DNA from: Streptomyces sp. NBC_00377
GTDB taxonomy: Bacteria; Actinomycetota; Actinomycetes; Streptomycetales; Streptomycetaceae
Direction: 5' to 3'
NCBI RefSeq assembly: GCF_036075115.1
Contig: NZ_CP107958.1
Location: 3,472,001-3,536,000, forward strand
DNA: 64,000 bases
Position numbers and translations under genes: made by a program. This document shows, piece after piece, positions 15,567-23,659 of the stretch (position 1 is its first letter; each line of letters opens with the position of its first letter). A model generated the notes under the pieces. The model saw nothing but the letters and a program-made list of their open reading frames with translations. It was not told the DNA's origin and ran no database searches.

Positions 15567-17045
15567 CTACACGAAGAGGCTCAATCCGGCCGCCATCACG
15601 AACCCGGCCACCGACAGCACCGTCTCCAGCACGGTCCACGTCCTCAGGGTGTCGCGCTCGCTGATGCCGAAGTACTTGGCCACCATCCAGAAACCGCCGT
15701 CGTTGACGTGCGAGGCGAAGATCGAACCCGCCGAGACGGCCATGATGACGAGGGCCACGAAGGCCTGCGAGTGGTCGCCCTCGGCGAGCAGCGGCGCCAC
15801 GATGCCCGCCGTGGTCACGATCGCCACCGTCGCGGAGCCCTGGGCGACCCGCAGCACCACCGAGATGAGGTAGGACAGCACGATCACCGGCAGACCCACG
15901 TCGTTGAAGGTGTCGGACAGCGCCTGGGCCACCCCGCTCGCCTTCAGGACGGCGCCGAAGATCCCGCCCGCGCCGACCACCAGGAGGATGTTGCCGACCG
16001 GCTTCAACGAGGCCGTCGAGACCGTCTCCAGCGACTTGCGGGACCAGCCGCGCCGGATGCCGAGCAGGTAGTAGGCGAGGAGCAGGGCGATGGTCAGCGC
16101 CACGAACGGGCTGCCGAAGAACTCGATCACCGAGCGGCCCGTGGAGGGGTCCAGGGCGATCGAGGAGAAGGTGGCGGCGAGGATCAGCACCAGGGGTGTG
16201 CCGATGATCCCCACGACCGTGCCCAGCGGCACCGGGTCCTCGCGCGGGACCACACCCTGCGCCCGCTGCTCCTCGACGACGGCCTGCTTCGCCTCTGCGG
16301 CGGCCTCGACCATGTCCTGCGGTACGGCGACGAAGATGCGGCGGCCGATCCACGCCGAGTACGCCCAGGCCGCCAGCACCGCCGGGACGCCGCAGACGAC
16401 GCCCATCAGGATGACCCAGCCGAGGTCGACGTGGAGCAGTCCCGCGGCCGCGACCGGGCCGGGGTGCGGGGGCAGGAACGCGTGGGTCATCGACAGGCCC
16501 GCGAGCAGGGGGAGGCAGTACAGCAGGATCGACTTGCCGCCCCGCTTGGCGGCCGCGTAGACGATCGGGGCCAGCACGAAGATGCCGACGTCGAAGAAGA
16601 CCGGGATGCCGAAGATCAGGCCGGTCAGACCCATCGCGAGGGGCGCTCGCCGCTCGCCGAACACACCGAGCAGCCGGGACGCCAACACCTCGGCCCCGCC
16701 GCTGACTTCGAGGATCGCGCCGAGCATCGTGCCCAGGCCGATGATGATCGCGACATGCCCGAGGATGCCGCCCATCCCGGACTCGATGGTGGAGACGGCG
16801 TCCGAACGCTGCACGGTGCCGAAGAGTTCGGTCACGGACAGGCCGGCCAGCAGGCCGACGGTTATGGAGACCGCCAGGAGGGCCACGAAGGGCTGGAGTC
16901 TGACCCTGATGATCAGGAAGAGGAGGAGGGCGATGCCGAGGGCGGCGACGGTCAGGAGACCCGCGGTGCCGTCGATCAGGAGCAGCAGTCCACCGGTGTG
17001 GGGCGGCGCCTCGGTGGGGGTGGATGCCGCGAGGGAGTAGGACAA
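15567..17045 (-). CDS. GntP-family gluconate:H+ symporter-like permease
   Basis: 492 residues with about 12-14 transmembrane helices and GntP-family motifs (GMGGILGHVAIIIGLGTMLGAILEVSGGAE, GIPVFFDVGIFVLAPIV, HAFLPPHPGPVAAA, and the C-terminal ASHVNDGGFWMV). GntP permeases import gluconate and other sugar acids with protons. The start is TTG 17045 with GAGGA seven bases upstream. It lies downstream of ridA on the same strand but is separated by 228 bp that include a hairpin (17095-17131), so it may be only partly co-expressed with the operon. Context suggests a substrate such as an amino-sugar acid rather than gluconate. Confidence 0.93.
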   Translation of the reverse strand: MSYSLAASTPTEAPPHTGGLLLLIDGTAGLLTVAALGIALLLFLIIRVRLQPFVALLAVSITVGLLAGLSVTELFGTVQRSDAVSTIESGMGGILGHVAIIIGLGTMLGAILEVSGGAEVLASRLLGVFGERRAPLAMGLTGLIFGIPVFFDVGIFVLAPIVYAAAKRGGKSILLYCLPLLAGLSMTHAFLPPHPGPVAAAGLLHVDLGWVILMGVVCGVPAVLAAWAYSAWIGRRIFVAVPQDMVEAAAEAKQAVVEEQRAQGVVPREDPVPLGTVVGIIGTPLVLILAATFSSIALDPSTGRSVIEFFGSPFVALTIALLLAYYLLGIRRGWSRKSLETVSTASLKPVGNILLVVGAGGIFGAVLKASGVAQALSDTFNDVGLPVIVLSYLISVVLRVAQGSATVAIVTTAGIVAPLLAEGDHSQAFVALVIMAVSAGSIFASHVNDGGFWMVAKYFGISERDTLRTWTVLETVLSVAGFVMAAGLSLFV

Positions 17046-17094
17046 TTGGGGGTCCTCTGGTGGGGTTCACGGAGCATGCGGGCAGGGGGGATCG

Positions 17095-17131
17095 CGGCAC
17101 GGCGCCCCCTGCGAACGGGGGCACCGTGCCG
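17095..17131 (-). terminator. Hairpin between ridA and the GntP gene
   Basis: Arms CGGCACGG (17095-17102) and CCGTGCCG (17124-17131) with inner CCCCC/GGGGG (17105-17109, 17117-17121). There is no T-run. It could act as a partial terminator or as an RNA-stabilising end between ridA and the permease gene. The gap 17132-17273 also carries three copies of GCGGTAC. Confidence 0.5.
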
Positions 17132-17273
17132 TGAGGCGTCACGGTGTGGGTGAAGCGGTACTGCGGGCGTGAGCGTGAGCGTGAGGCGGTACGACGGGCG
17201 TCAGGCGCGGCGGCTTGTTTCAGGCGGTACCGCGCGTGCCGGGCGGACCTGTGTGCGCCGAGCCGACGGAGTG

Positions 17274-17684
17274 TCAGCCGAGGACGGCGAGCGCGTCGAT
17301 CTCGACCAGGAGTCCGGCGGGAAGGCCGACGTAGACCGTCGTGCGGGCCGCGGGCGGAGCGGTGAGCGGCTGTTCCTCGAAGTACGCGTTGTACAGCTCG
17401 TTGAACTCGGCGAAGTGTCCGGTGTCGGTCAGGTAGACGCGGATCATCATCACGTCGTCCCAGCTCGCGCCGCCCTCCTCCAGGATCGCCCTGACGTTGG
17501 CGAGGGTCTGGAGGGTCTGCTCGCGCAGGGTGGGTCCGGCGGGCGTCGGCGGCCGGCCCTCCTCGGCGGGCAGGAAGCCGACCTGGCCCGCGACCTGGAG
17601 GATGTTGCCCTTCCTCACACCGTGCGAGAACTTCGCGGGCGGGGTGGTGTGGGTCGTGGGGGTGAGGGCGGTCTTCTCGGTCAT
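17274..17684 (-). CDS. ridA: RidA-family enamine/imine deaminase
   Basis: 136 residues, the normal RidA length. Conserved features include ILQVAGQVGF, LREQTLQTLANVRAILEEGGASWDDVMMIRVYLTD, and the C-terminal AARTTVYVGLPAGLLVEIDALAV with the substrate-binding Arg. RidA hydrolyses the reactive enamine/imine intermediates made by PLP dehydratases, giving the keto acid and ammonia. Its ATG overlaps the IclR stop by 4 bp, so it is translationally coupled. The matching PLP dehydratase-like enzyme is divergent in the same cluster (19670-20944). Confidence 0.92.
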   Translation of the reverse strand: MTEKTALTPTTHTTPPAKFSHGVRKGNILQVAGQVGFLPAEEGRPPTPAGPTLREQTLQTLANVRAILEEGGASWDDVMMIRVYLTDTGHFAEFNELYNAYFEEQPLTAPPAARTTVYVGLPAGLLVEIDALAVLG

Positions 17685-18460
17685 GCGGTGTCCCTGTCTG
17701 GAGCTGGTGCTGATACGGGCGTCCTGCCGGAGTACTCGCCGCTGATGGCGTCCGCCGCGCGGCGCACCGACGGGAGCAGGGTGAGGAGTTCGTCGGCGGT
17801 GACGACGACGTTCGGCGCGGAGACCGACATCGCGGCGACCACCCGGCCGTCCGCGCCCCGGATCGGCGCGGCGACACAGTTGATGGACTCCTCGTGACCA
17901 CCGAGGTCGGTGGCCCAGCCCTGTTCGCGCACCTTCTCCAGCTCGCGCAGGAAAGCAGGGGCGTTGGGGGTCGAACGGGCCGTGTAGAGGGGGTAGTCGA
18001 GCTTCTCCGCGATCACTCGCCGCTCGGGCTCGGGCAGGTCGGCGAGGAGCAGCTTGGCGACCGCCGCGACCGTGATGGCGACGGGCTTGCCGATCCGGGA
18101 GTACATGCGCACCGGGTAGCGGCTCTCCACCTTGTCGATGTAGAGGACCTCGCCCTCCTCGTACACGGCGAGGTGCACGGTGTGCCCGCAGGTCTCGTTC
18201 AGGCGGGCGAGGTGCGGGTGGGCGATCTCGCGGATGTCGAGGTTCTCCATCGCCTCCTGGGCGAGGGCGAAGAGGCGGGCGCCCAGGCGGTAGCGCTGGT
18301 CGGACTGGCGGTAGACGAGGCCGTGCTCGTGCAGGGTGCGCAGCAGCCGCAGGGCCGTCGATTTGTGCACGCCGAGGCGGCCGGCGACCTGTCCGAGGTC
18401 GGCGGGGCCCTCGGCGAGCAGCGGCAGGATGCTCAGGGCTCGGTCGACGGTCTGGCTCAT
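17681..18460 (-). CDS. IclR-family transcriptional regulator
   Basis: 259 residues. N-terminal winged HTH (about 5-60, VDRALSILPLLAEGPADLGQVAGRLGVHKSTALRLLRTL), then the IclR effector domain (about 75-245, HLARLNETCGHTVHLAVYEEGEVLYIDKVES, and INCVAAPIRGADGRVVAAMSVS with the conserved Cys). IclR/KdgR proteins usually sense small carboxylic acids such as 2-keto-3-deoxygluconate. The ATG overlaps the kinase stop (ATGA at 18457-18460). It lies between the kinase and ridA, so it probably regulates this cluster, and the palindrome at 19632-19650 is the best operator candidate. Confidence 0.93.
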   Translation of the reverse strand: MSQTVDRALSILPLLAEGPADLGQVAGRLGVHKSTALRLLRTLHEHGLVYRQSDQRYRLGARLFALAQEAMENLDIREIAHPHLARLNETCGHTVHLAVYEEGEVLYIDKVESRYPVRMYSRIGKPVAITVAAVAKLLLADLPEPERRVIAEKLDYPLYTARSTPNAPAFLRELEKVREQGWATDLGGHEESINCVAAPIRGADGRVVAAMSVSAPNVVVTADELLTLLPSVRRAADAISGEYSGRTPVSAPAPDRDTA

Positions 18461-19497
18461 GGGGTGCGTACCTCCTCCGGTGCGGCCGGGGCTTGCGTCC
18501 AGCCCGGGCCGAGTCGAAGTCTCCCCCACGCGGTGTCGTCGAGGGCGGCGAGCCGGTCGGCGTGGTCGCGGGAAGGAGGGACGGCGAGGTCGCCGGGGAC
18601 GGTGAGGGCGGCGGCGGCCATGAGGTGTCCGTGCCGCAGGCGGTCGCGCACGGGCAGGCCCCGCAGGGTGGCGGAGAGGAATCCGGCGGCGAAGGCGTCC
18701 CCGGCGCCGACGGCGGCGACGACGTCGACCCGCGGGGCGGGGACGTGCAGGACGCTCCCGCCGTCGAAGACGGTCGCCCCGAGCGCCCCCTGTTTGACGA
18801 CGAGGACCACGGGCTCGGGGAACGCGGTCCGTACGGCGTCGGCGCCCTCCAGTCCCCACACCTCGGCCGCCTCGTCCTCGCCGACGAACACCAGGTCGGC
18901 GCCGCGGGCCAGTTCCAGGAGCACCTGGGGGCTGTTGCCGTCCGTCCACAGCCGGGGCCGGTGGTTGACGTCGAAGGAGACGAGGGGCCGGGCCGGCCGG
19001 GGCGCCGTCAGTTCCCGCAGCAGGCCGAGGCAGTCCGCGGACAGGGCCGCGGTGATCCCGGTGAGGTGCAGCACCCGGCCGGCCCGTACGGCGTCCAGGC
19101 CGACGGTGTCCACGGACATCGCGGAGGCCGCCGATCCGGCCCGGTAGTAGGCCACCTCGTGCGCCTCGGTGGCCCGGTCGCCGGCGGTGCGGAAGTAGAC
19201 GCCGGTGGGGCGGGCGGGGTCGCGTCGTACGGAGGTCACGTCGACGCCGTAGGAACGGACGGTCTCCACGAGATGGTCGCCGAACCCGTCCGTCCCCACC
19301 CGGCTGACCCAGCGCGCCGCGTGTCCGGCCGCCGCCAGCGCGCACGCCACGTTGGACTCGGCGCCGCCGATGCCCCGGTCGAAGGACGGTACGTCGGCGA
19401 GGCGGCCCGGCCGGGAGGGCAGGAGGGCGACCATGGACTCGCCGAGCGCGACGACGTCCACGACGTCGGGGGCGTTGCGGGGTCCGGTGGCGGTCAC
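18457..19497 (-). CDS. PfkB-family sugar kinase, probably 2-keto-3-deoxygluconate kinase
   Basis: 346 residues from GTG 19497. PfkB/ribokinase signatures: GIGGAESNVACALAAAG near 42-58 (substrate side) and GAGDAFAAGFL at 264-274, where Asp267 is the catalytic base. The N-terminal ALGESMVALLPSRPGRL is typical of KDG kinases, and it carries ARPTGVYFR, the TGxYF substrate loop of that subgroup. It would phosphorylate 2-keto-3-deoxygluconate to KDPG. It is the first gene of the kinase-IclR-RidA operon. No KDPG aldolase is in the window. A 172-bp gap with leader hairpin and palindrome lies upstream. Confidence 0.87.
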   Translation of the reverse strand: MTATGPRNAPDVVDVVALGESMVALLPSRPGRLADVPSFDRGIGGAESNVACALAAAGHAARWVSRVGTDGFGDHLVETVRSYGVDVTSVRRDPARPTGVYFRTAGDRATEAHEVAYYRAGSAASAMSVDTVGLDAVRAGRVLHLTGITAALSADCLGLLRELTAPRPARPLVSFDVNHRPRLWTDGNSPQVLLELARGADLVFVGEDEAAEVWGLEGADAVRTAFPEPVVLVVKQGALGATVFDGGSVLHVPAPRVDVVAAVGAGDAFAAGFLSATLRGLPVRDRLRHGHLMAAAALTVPGDLAVPPSRDHADRLAALDDTAWGRLRLGPGWTQAPAAPEEVRTP

Positions 19498-19547
19498 GAT
19501 CGTCGTGGCTCCCGTGCTGGTGCGGGTGAGTGAAGCGAGATGGAGGG

Positions 19548-19570
19548 TCCCCCGGCCGAAGGCTGGGGGA
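19548..19570. repeat. Stable hairpin in the kinase leader
   Basis: TCCCCCGGCC (19548-19557), loop GAA, GGCTGGGGGA (19561-19570): ten pairs including one G-U wobble. It is transcribed in the 5' leader of the leftward kinase operon, about 50 nt before the GTG. The unit resembles a palindrome I recall as frequent between Streptomyces genes, so it may be a dispersed repeat rather than a local attenuator. Confidence 0.55.
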
Positions 19571-19600
19571 GGCTCCGTTGACCCCGCGTTGGCCGAGATG

Positions 19601-19650
19601 TTAGACAGCAGTAAGCGATATACGCAATGGTCGTTGCAGCATCTGCAACG
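19601..19650. promoter_or_regulatory. Operator palindrome and leftward promoter of the divergent sugar-acid cluster
   Basis: CGTTGCAGCATCTGCAACG at 19632-19650 is a perfect 8-3-8 palindrome, 20 bp before the ATG of the rightward gene. On the minus strand TTGCGT (19623-19628) and TAACAT about 18 bp further form a plausible sigma-70-like promoter for the kinase operon, abutting the palindrome. One regulator bound here could control both directions; the IclR protein of the cluster is the natural candidate. Confidence 0.65.
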
Positions 19651-19669
19651 CCCCTGATGGGGAGGTTCC

Positions 19670-20944
19670 ATGGGTACCGAGGCACTCGACGCGCTCGCCG
19701 GACTCGCCGGGGAACGGGTCGACCACCGCTTCAAGGGCCTCCCGCCGGACGCCGACGTCCTCACTGTCGGCGAGCTGGCCGCCCAGCGCCGCAACCTGTT
19801 CACCGACGGCTTCGCGACCCCCGTGCTGGCCCTCTCCGCGGAGCGGCTCGAGCACAACCTCGCCCTCATGGAGACCTACGCGACCCGGCACGGGCTCGCC
19901 TTCGCCCCCCACGGCAAGACCTCCATGGCCCCGCAGCTTTTCCGGCGTCAGATCGACCGCGGCGCCTGGGGCATCACGCTCGCGGTCCCCCACCAGGTGC
20001 GGGTGGCCCGGGCCTACGGTGTGCGGCGGATGTTCCTCGCCAACGAACTGGTGGACCCGGCGGCCCTGCGCTGGATCTCCGCGCAGCTCGACGCCGACCC
20101 CGGGTTCCGCCTCGTCTGTTACGTCGACTCGGTGCGCGGGGCCGAGTTGATGGACGCGGCCCTGCGCGGCGCCCGGCGCCCGCTGGACGTCGTCGTCGAA
20201 CTGGCCGCGGGCGAGGGCGCCCGCACCGGAGTCCGTACGGAGGCGGAGTGCGCGGCGGTCGCGGAGGCGGTGGCCGCCGCCCCGACCCTGCGCCTGGTGG
20301 GGGTCGCGGGCTACGAGGGCGAGGTCCCGGGGGCCGACCCCGATCGGGTGCGCGCCTGGCTGCGCCGCCTGGTGGCGCTCGCCGCCGACCTCGACCGGGC
20401 GGGACGGTTCGCGGACGCCGAGGAGATCGTGGTCAGCGCGGGCGGCAGCGCCTGGTTCGACGCGGTCGCCGACGTCTTCGCGGGCATCCCCGCGCTCTCC
20501 CTCCCGGTACTGAAGCTGCTGCGCTCGGGCGCGTACGTCTCGCACGACGACGGCCACTACCGCAAACTGACGCCGTTCAACCGGGTTCCCGGGGAGGGCG
20601 CGCTGGAGCCCGCTTTCCGGCTGTGGACGCAGGTCGTCTCCCGCCCCTCCCCCGACCAGGCGTTCGTGAACGCGGGCAAGCGGGACGCGGCCTACGACCT
20701 CGACCTGCCCTTCGCCCAGGTGATCCGCCGCGACGGCACGGAACGGCCCGCCACCGGTGTCACGGTGACCGCGCTCTCCGACCAGCACGCCTGGCTGCGC
20801 ACCACCGCCGAGGCGGACGTCGAGGTCGGCGACTGGGTCGGCCTGGGCCTGTCGCACCCCTGCACGTCCTTCGACAAGTGGCAGCTGATCCCGCTGGCCG
20901 AGGCGGACGGCACGGTCGTCGACTACATCCGCACGTTCTTCTAG
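19670..20944 (+). CDS. PLP-dependent D-serine dehydratase-like / amino-acid deaminase (alanine-racemase fold)
   Basis: 424 residues. Fold-type III PLP barrel (about 45-290) with the Schiff-base Lys83 in APHGKTSM, and a C-terminal D-serine-dehydratase-like domain with the metal ligands His396 and Cys398 in SHPCTSFDKW. Relatives are eukaryotic-type D-serine dehydratase and D-threonine aldolase; database names are usually amino acid deaminase. The reaction is removal of water and ammonia from a D-2-amino-3-hydroxy acid via an enamine. RBS GGGGAGG lies just upstream. The partners (KDG kinase, RidA, GntP) suggest D-glucosaminate as substrate, since its dehydration gives 2-keto-3-deoxygluconate. 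Substrate is inference. Confidence 0.85.
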   Translation: MGTEALDALAGLAGERVDHRFKGLPPDADVLTVGELAAQRRNLFTDGFATPVLALSAERLEHNLALMETYATRHGLAFAPHGKTSMAPQLFRRQIDRGAWGITLAVPHQVRVARAYGVRRMFLANELVDPAALRWISAQLDADPGFRLVCYVDSVRGAELMDAALRGARRPLDVVVELAAGEGARTGVRTEAECAAVAEAVAAAPTLRLVGVAGYEGEVPGADPDRVRAWLRRLVALAADLDRAGRFADAEEIVVSAGGSAWFDAVADVFAGIPALSLPVLKLLRSGAYVSHDDGHYRKLTPFNRVPGEGALEPAFRLWTQVVSRPSPDQAFVNAGKRDAAYDLDLPFAQVIRRDGTERPATGVTVTALSDQHAWLRTTAEADVEVGDWVGLGLSHPCTSFDKWQLIPLAEADGTVVDYIRTFF

Positions 20945-20979
20945 ACGCCACCGGTGTCGGACCTGGCAGGAGGCACGGC

Positions 20980-22605
20980 ATGGAAGACCTCGTCATCCGG
21001 GACGCGGACGTCGTCGACGGCACCGGCGCGGACTCCTACCGCGCGGACGTGCTGATCGACGAGGGCAGGATCGTCTCGATCGTGAAGGAGGCGGCGGCGG
21101 CCGGCTGCCAGCGCCCCAAGGCGGTACGGGAGCTGGACGCGGAAGGGCTGGTCCTCTCCCCCGGTTTCATCGACATGCACGCCCACAGCGACCTGGCCCT
21201 GCTGCGCGACCCCGACCACAGCGCGAAGGCCGCGCAGGGCGTCACCCTCGAAGTCCTCGGGCAGGACGGGCTGTCGTACGCCCCGGTCGACGACCGGACC
21301 CTCGAAGGGGTCCGCCGGGCCATCACCGGCTGGAACGGGTACGGCGACGACCTCGACCTCGACTGGCGCTCGGTGGGCGAGTACCTGGACCGGCTGGACC
21401 ACGGCTTCGGCGGCCGGGGCATCGCCGTCAACGCGGCCTACCTCGTCCCGCAGGGCACGGTCCGCGCCCTCGTCGTCGGCTGGGAGGACCGCCCGGCCAC
21501 CGACCGGGAGCTGGACCGCATGCGCGGGCTGGTCGCCGAGGGCCTGGAGCAGGGCGCCGTCGGCCTGTCCTCCGGTCTGACCTACACACCCGGCATGTAC
21601 GCCCCGGGCGCCGAACTGACGGAACTGTGCCGCGTGGTGGCGGAGCACGGCGGCTACTACTGCCCCCACCACCGCAGTTACGGAGCCGGCGCGCTGGAGG
21701 CGTACGCGGAGATGGTCGAGCTGACCCGCAAGGCGGGCTGCCCGCTGCATCTCGCCCACGCCACCATGAACTTCGGCGTGAACGAGGGCCGCGCCCCCGA
21801 ACTGCTGGCCCTCCTGGACCAGGCCCTGGAGTCGGGCGCCGACATCACCCTCGACACCTACCCCTACACGCCCGGCTGCACCACTCTCGCCGCCCTGCTG
21901 CCCAGCTGGGCGAGCGAGGGCGGCCCGGCGGAGATCCTGCGCCGGCTCGCGGACGACGACACGGCCGCCCGGATCCGCCACGACCTGGAGGTGACCGGCG
22001 CGGACGGCTGCCACGGGGTGCCGGTGGACTGGGAAACGGTCGAGATCTCCGGCGTGGCCGACCCGGCGCTGGGCGACTTCGTCGGCCGCACGGTCCGCGC
22101 GTCGGCCGTCCGTCTGGGCGAGGCCCCCTGGACGACGGCACGCCGCCTGCTGATCGAGGACGGGCTCGGCCCGACGATCCTCCAGCACGTCGGCCACGAG
22201 GAGAACGTCCGCACGATCATGCGCCACCGCGTCCACACGGGCGGTTCGGACGGCGTCCTGGCGGGCGCCAAGCCGCACCCGCGCGCCTACGGCACGTTCC
22301 CGCGCTATCTCGGCCACTACGTACGGGAGCTGGGGATCCTGTCCCTGGAGGAGTGCGTGGCCCACCTGACCGGCCGCCCGGCGGCCCGCCTGCGCCTGCC
22401 GGACCGGGGCCTCGTCCGCGAGGGCCATCGGGCCGACCTGGTGCTTTTCGACCCGGCCACGGTGGCGGCCGGCTCCACCTACGACGCCCCCCGCACCCTG
22501 CCCACCGGCATCCCGCACGTCCTGATCGACGGCCGTTTCGTCGTCGAGGACGGCCGCCGCACGGACGTGCTGGCGGGGCGGGCGGTCCGTCGCAGTCCCG
22601 TGTGA
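20980..22605 (+). CDS. N-acyl-D-amino-acid deacylase (D-aminoacylase family amidohydrolase)
   Basis: 541 residues, the family's usual length, from an ATG preceded by AGGAGG. Amidohydrolase TIM barrel with the metal pair His67-x-His69 in GFIDMHAHSD, further His in CPHHRSYG and HLAHATMN, Cys in LYCPHH/YYCPHH, and the D-aminoacylase C-terminus with GSDGVLAGAKPHPRAYGTFPRYLGHYVR. It hydrolyses N-acyl-D-amino acids to the free D-amino acid. It lies 35 bp after the PLP enzyme, so it would supply that enzyme's substrate, for example D-glucosaminate from its N-acetyl form or a D-amino acid from peptidoglycan or antibiotics. Confidence 0.93.
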   Translation: MEDLVIRDADVVDGTGADSYRADVLIDEGRIVSIVKEAAAAGCQRPKAVRELDAEGLVLSPGFIDMHAHSDLALLRDPDHSAKAAQGVTLEVLGQDGLSYAPVDDRTLEGVRRAITGWNGYGDDLDLDWRSVGEYLDRLDHGFGGRGIAVNAAYLVPQGTVRALVVGWEDRPATDRELDRMRGLVAEGLEQGAVGLSSGLTYTPGMYAPGAELTELCRVVAEHGGYYCPHHRSYGAGALEAYAEMVELTRKAGCPLHLAHATMNFGVNEGRAPELLALLDQALESGADITLDTYPYTPGCTTLAALLPSWASEGGPAEILRRLADDDTAARIRHDLEVTGADGCHGVPVDWETVEISGVADPALGDFVGRTVRASAVRLGEAPWTTARRLLIEDGLGPTILQHVGHEENVRTIMRHRVHTGGSDGVLAGAKPHPRAYGTFPRYLGHYVRELGILSLEECVAHLTGRPAARLRLPDRGLVREGHRADLVLFDPATVAAGSTYDAPRTLPTGIPHVLIDGRFVVEDGRRTDVLAGRAVRRSPV

Positions 22606-22628
22606 CGGAACGCCCCTCCACCGCGCCC

Positions 22629-23516
22629 CTACGGCTTCGGCAGGGTGCACCCGCTCGCGCTCAGGCTGAGCTGGTTGCCGGTCGTGAAGCAGGCCGGGAT
22701 CAGGTAGGTCTCCTGGGCGTAGTTGATGCCCTGGCGGACGGTGACGTTGCCGGCGGCGTCGACCTCACAGGGGTTGTTCTCGGTGCAGCGCTCGCCGTCC
22801 TCGTTGCCCGTGTTGTTGACGGCGACGACCTTGCCGGTGGCCTGGTCGATCACCGGCGAGCCGGAGGTGCCGCCGATGGTCTGGCAGGCGGAGGTGTAAC
22901 GGACCGAGTCCTTCCAGGTCCAGTCGCCCTCCTTCATGCGGTACACGAACCCGTCGATGTTGCAGCTGTAGAGCCGCTTCCAGTAGCCGGACGCCACGGT
23001 GATGGCGGTGCCGGCGGTCGGGTGGGTGTTCTGCACGGTCAGCGCGGAGATCCCGTACGAGTTCTTGATCGTGGCGTACGTGCTGGTGAGCTGGTAGATC
23101 GAGATGTCCGTGTCGGTCATCGTCCCGTAGGCGAGCTTGCTCGCGCGCAGGGTCGCGACCCGCGTGCCGGCCGAGTTGAGCAGGCCGAAGGTGCGGCTGG
23201 ATGCCTGGTTGACGAGCACCTCGCCCGGCTCCGGGAAACCGGTCGACAGGCAGTGGCCGTTGGAGAGCACCAGCGCCGGGTCGGTGTCCAGGGAGTTCGG
23301 GAAGCGGACGACCGAGCCGGAGCAGTTGCTGAGCGCGACGGTCCCTGCGAGGTTGACGGCCTTGAGCGTCGGCGCGGCGGCTGCGGTGTCCGCCTTGACC
23401 GGGGTCGCGGAGGCCGGGGTCGCGGGCTTCGCGCTCACCGGCGCGGCCACCGCGGGTGCCGCTCCCGCCCCGGCGATGGCCAGGGCGAAGATCGCGGCAA
23501 CGAGAGGCTTTCTCAT
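22629..23516 (-). CDS. Secreted trypsin-like serine protease
   Basis: 295 residues from ATG 23516, with GAGGGG eight bases upstream. Signal peptide (MRKPLV, hydrophobic core to about residue 25), an Ala/Pro/Thr pro-region to about 55, then a chymotrypsin-fold domain. The catalytic triad is visible: His88 in SNGHCL, Asp137 (or 135) in MTDTDISI, and Ser218 in GGTSGSP. Cys residues are placed as for three disulfides. The Thr before the nucleophile (GTSGSP instead of GDSGGP) is typical of S1B/S1E-like bacterial proteases. Target proteins are unknown. Convergent with the deacylase, 23 bp apart. Confidence 0.92.
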   Translation of the reverse strand: MRKPLVAAIFALAIAGAGAAPAVAAPVSAKPATPASATPVKADTAAAAPTLKAVNLAGTVALSNCSGSVVRFPNSLDTDPALVLSNGHCLSTGFPEPGEVLVNQASSRTFGLLNSAGTRVATLRASKLAYGTMTDTDISIYQLTSTYATIKNSYGISALTVQNTHPTAGTAITVASGYWKRLYSCNIDGFVYRMKEGDWTWKDSVRYTSACQTIGGTSGSPVIDQATGKVVAVNNTGNEDGERCTENNPCEVDAAGNVTVRQGINYAQETYLIPACFTTGNQLSLSASGCTLPKP

Positions 23517-23659
23517 GTGGGGGTCCCCTCTTACGACAAGGCGACCGGAGATCTTCCGGCCGCCCGTTGGTTTTGTCATGCGCATTGTTAGTGCATGAAG
23601 AGGAGAGAACAAGGGTCGCTTTTCAGCCGCCGGGGCCGGGATCCACGGGGCGCCCCGGC

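Noticed and set aside
15556..17901. 781-codon frame on the minus strand across GntP and RidA
   Set aside because: Arg/Pro/Gly-rich shadow frame; the GntP and RidA frames carry family motifs.
17894..19533. Plus-strand frames over IclR and the kinase
   Set aside because: Low-complexity antisense frames with no RBS, opposite clear domain-bearing genes.
15567..22605. Cluster considered as a genomic island
   Set aside because: Codon use and GC match the surroundings and no tRNA, integrase or flanking repeat was seen.
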